Shown: positions 62,807-64,000 of the stretch, piece after piece
Layout: every line of letters starts with the position of its first letter
How positions within the stretch are numbered: the first letter of the stretch is position 1
Origin: Tistrella mobilis KA081020-065
GTDB lineage: Bacteria; Pseudomonadota; Alphaproteobacteria; Tistrellales; Tistrellaceae
Length of the DNA: 64,000 bases
Direction: 5' to 3'
NCBI RefSeq assembly: GCF_000264455.2
Contig: NC_017956.1
Span: 1,347,501-1,411,500 of the forward strand
Position numbers and translations under genes: made by a program
Notes under the pieces: generated by a model
The model's database searches: none
What the model was told of the DNA's origin: nothing
Seen by the model: the letters and a program-made list of their open reading frames with translations, nothing else

Positions 62807-63564
62807 TGATGTCCCCTGCCGCCGGTGGGCGGCTTTCTCCCATATCGGTGCCGGGACCGCAGGTGGTGTGCACCGACCTGACCCTCGGCTACGGATCCGG
62901 CCGGCCGGCGGTAGAGGGGGTGAGCCTGACGCTTGCCTCCGGCAGCCTGACCGCCATTGCCGGGCCGAACGGGGCCGGCAAGTCCACCCTGCTCAAGGCC
63001 CTGACCGGACAGCTCACCCCGGAAGCCGGGCGGATCGATCTCGGGGGGCTGGACCGGCGTGCCCTCGGCTATCTGCCGCAACAGACCGAGATCGACCGCA
63101 GCTTTCCGATCTGTGTGGCCGAGATGGCGGCGATGGGGCTCTGGCAGCGGCTTGGGCCGTTCCGGGCGATCGGCCGCAGGCAGGGGGCGGCAGTGCTCCA
63201 GGCGCTCGCAACCGTGGGTATTGCCGATCTGGCCGACCGGCCGATCGCGGCGCTCTCGGGCGGGCAGATGCAGCGCCTGCTCTTCGCCCGGCTGCTTTTG
63301 CAGGACGCCCGGCTGATCCTGCTCGACGAGCCCTTCGCCGCGATCGACGAGGCGACGGCGGCCGAGCTGATCGGGGTGATCCGCGGCTGGCATGAAGAGG
63401 GCCGCACCGTGCTGGCCGTTCTCCACGATCTGGACGCGATCCGCGCGCATTTCCCCGACTGCCTGCTGATCGCAGGGCGGATGATCGCCGCCGGCCCCAC
63501 ACACCGCGTGCTGACGGCCGAGACCCTTGGCAGGGCCCGGCTTGCCCAGGCGCGGCATTCCTGA
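62806..63564 (+). CDS. aztA: Zinc ABC transporter ATP-binding protein AztA
   Basis: A 252-residue ATPase. P-loop GPNGAGKS, family-specific LGYLPQQTEIDRSFPICV and MAAMGLW, signature LSGGQMQRLLFARLLLQDAR, Walker B LILLDEPFAAID, and H-loop VLHDLD. These place it with AztA of zinc importers rather than with ZnuC proper. In-frame GTG (62803) and ATG (62809) are alternative starts. AztB follows 18 bases later. Confidence 0.88.
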   Translation: MMSPAAGGRLSPISVPGPQVVCTDLTLGYGSGRPAVEGVSLTLASGSLTAIAGPNGAGKSTLLKALTGQLTPEAGRIDLGGLDRRALGYLPQQTEIDRSFPICVAEMAAMGLWQRLGPFRAIGRRQGAAVLQALATVGIADLADRPIAALSGGQMQRLLFARLLLQDARLILLDEPFAAIDEATAAELIGVIRGWHEEGRTVLAVLHDLDAIRAHFPDCLLIAGRMIAAGPTHRVLTAETLGRARLAQARHS

Positions 63565-63582
63565 AGCGAAGGCGCATTCACC

Positions 63583-64000
63583 GTGATCCACGATCTGCTG
63601 ATCGGTCCCTTCGCCGACTATGCCTTCATGCGGCGCGCCCTGGTCGGCTGTCTGGCGCTGGCGCTGGGCGCCACGCCGATCGGCGTGTTCCTGACCCAGC
63701 GCCGGATGAGCCTGACCGGCGACGCCATGTCCCATGCCATCCTGCCCGGGGCCGCGATCGGCTATCTGGCCGCCGGGCTGTCGCTCGCCTGGATGACGCT
63801 GGGTGGCCTGATCGCCGGGCTGGTGGTGGCGGTGCTCTCAGGCCTCGTGGCCCGGCGTACCGGCGGGCGCGAGGATGAAAGCCTCGCTGCCTTCTACCTG
63901 CTGTCGCTGGCGGCCGGTGTGCTGATCGTGTCGCTGCGCGGCAGCAATGTCGATCTGCTGCATGTGCTGTTCGGCTCGGTGCTGGCGCTGGACGATGCCG
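63583..64000 (+). CDS. aztB: Zinc ABC transporter permease AztB (truncated by window edge)
   Basis: Open from a GTG at 63583 to the window end, 139 codons. It starts VIHDLLIGPFADYAFMRRAL and shows RRMSLTGDAMSHAILPGAAI, the signature of metal ABC permeases of the ZnuB/AztB group, then three more helices. It pairs with the ATPase just upstream. The binding protein aztC would be expected beyond the edge. Confidence 0.9.
   Translation, partial: MIHDLLIGPFADYAFMRRALVGCLALALGATPIGVFLTQRRMSLTGDAMSHAILPGAAIGYLAAGLSLAWMTLGGLIAGLVVAVLSGLVARRTGGREDESLAAFYLLSLAAGVLIVSLRGSNVDLLHVLFGSVLALDDA

Overview
The window is about 64 kb of GC-rich DNA from an alphaproteobacterium. The evidence for this is a CtrA/SciP/FlbD set of cell-cycle and flagellar regulators, a fliF-fliG-fliH-fliN-motA-flbD-flhA gene order like that of Caulobacter, a fused TrpE(G), a BigR-type sulfide operon and an AztAB-type zinc transporter. 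The style fits Rhodospirillales-like genomes such as Tistrella, but the genus is only a guess. No rRNA, tRNA, insertion sequence, phage or CRISPR array was seen. The window cuts a cheR gene at its left edge and a zinc permease gene at its right edge.

Region 1 (1-31 kb) is mostly motility. It holds the cheR end, ctrA, fliIJ, and then an interruption: a groES-like relic, a NEW3/ABC exporter trio, an MFS pump with its TetR regulator, and one unknown gene. A long minus-strand flagellar block follows. Read in transcription order it is fliK-flgD-flgE, sciP, fliF-fliG-fliH-fliN-motA-flbD-flhA-flhF-flhG, and a second, apparently frameshifted FliK-like gene. Control elements are visible: a consensus sigma-54 promoter before fliK, a weaker one before the FliK-like gene, a CtrA-type box before fliF, and repeated CCCGGCA-N5-TGCCGGG palindromes that are good candidates for FlbD sites.

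Region 2 (31-42 kb) is mixed metabolism and signalling: a soluble histidine kinase, ChaC, acetoacetyl-CoA synthetase, a PAS-GGDEF diguanylate cyclase, a LysR regulator, a di-heme cytochrome c peroxidase behind a perfect FNR-type box, a zinc-ribbon metallopeptidase and TrpE(G).

Region 3 (42.3-46.7 kb) is a sulfide/persulfide operon: bigR, pmpA, pmpB, a persulfide dioxygenase, a DUF2892 protein and a SulP sulfate transporter. A beta-helix protein follows.

Region 4 (48.5-52.1 kb) is the most unusual locus: a compact minus-strand hxsD-hxsB-hxsC-hxsA operon. Two radical SAM enzymes and a small partner precede a secreted protein that carries six consecutive His-Xaa-Ser tripeptides and a peptidoglycan-binding-like C-terminus. 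This matches the computationally named His-Xaa-Ser system, whose chemistry I do not know to be established.

Region 5 (52.2-64 kb) has a soluble double-PAS chemoreceptor and a probable catabolic unit (DUF1445 hydro-lyase, TRAP transporter DctPQM, DUF2848, amidase, membrane protein). It ends with an Old Yellow Enzyme reductase and the start of a zinc ABC transporter operon behind a Zur-like operator.
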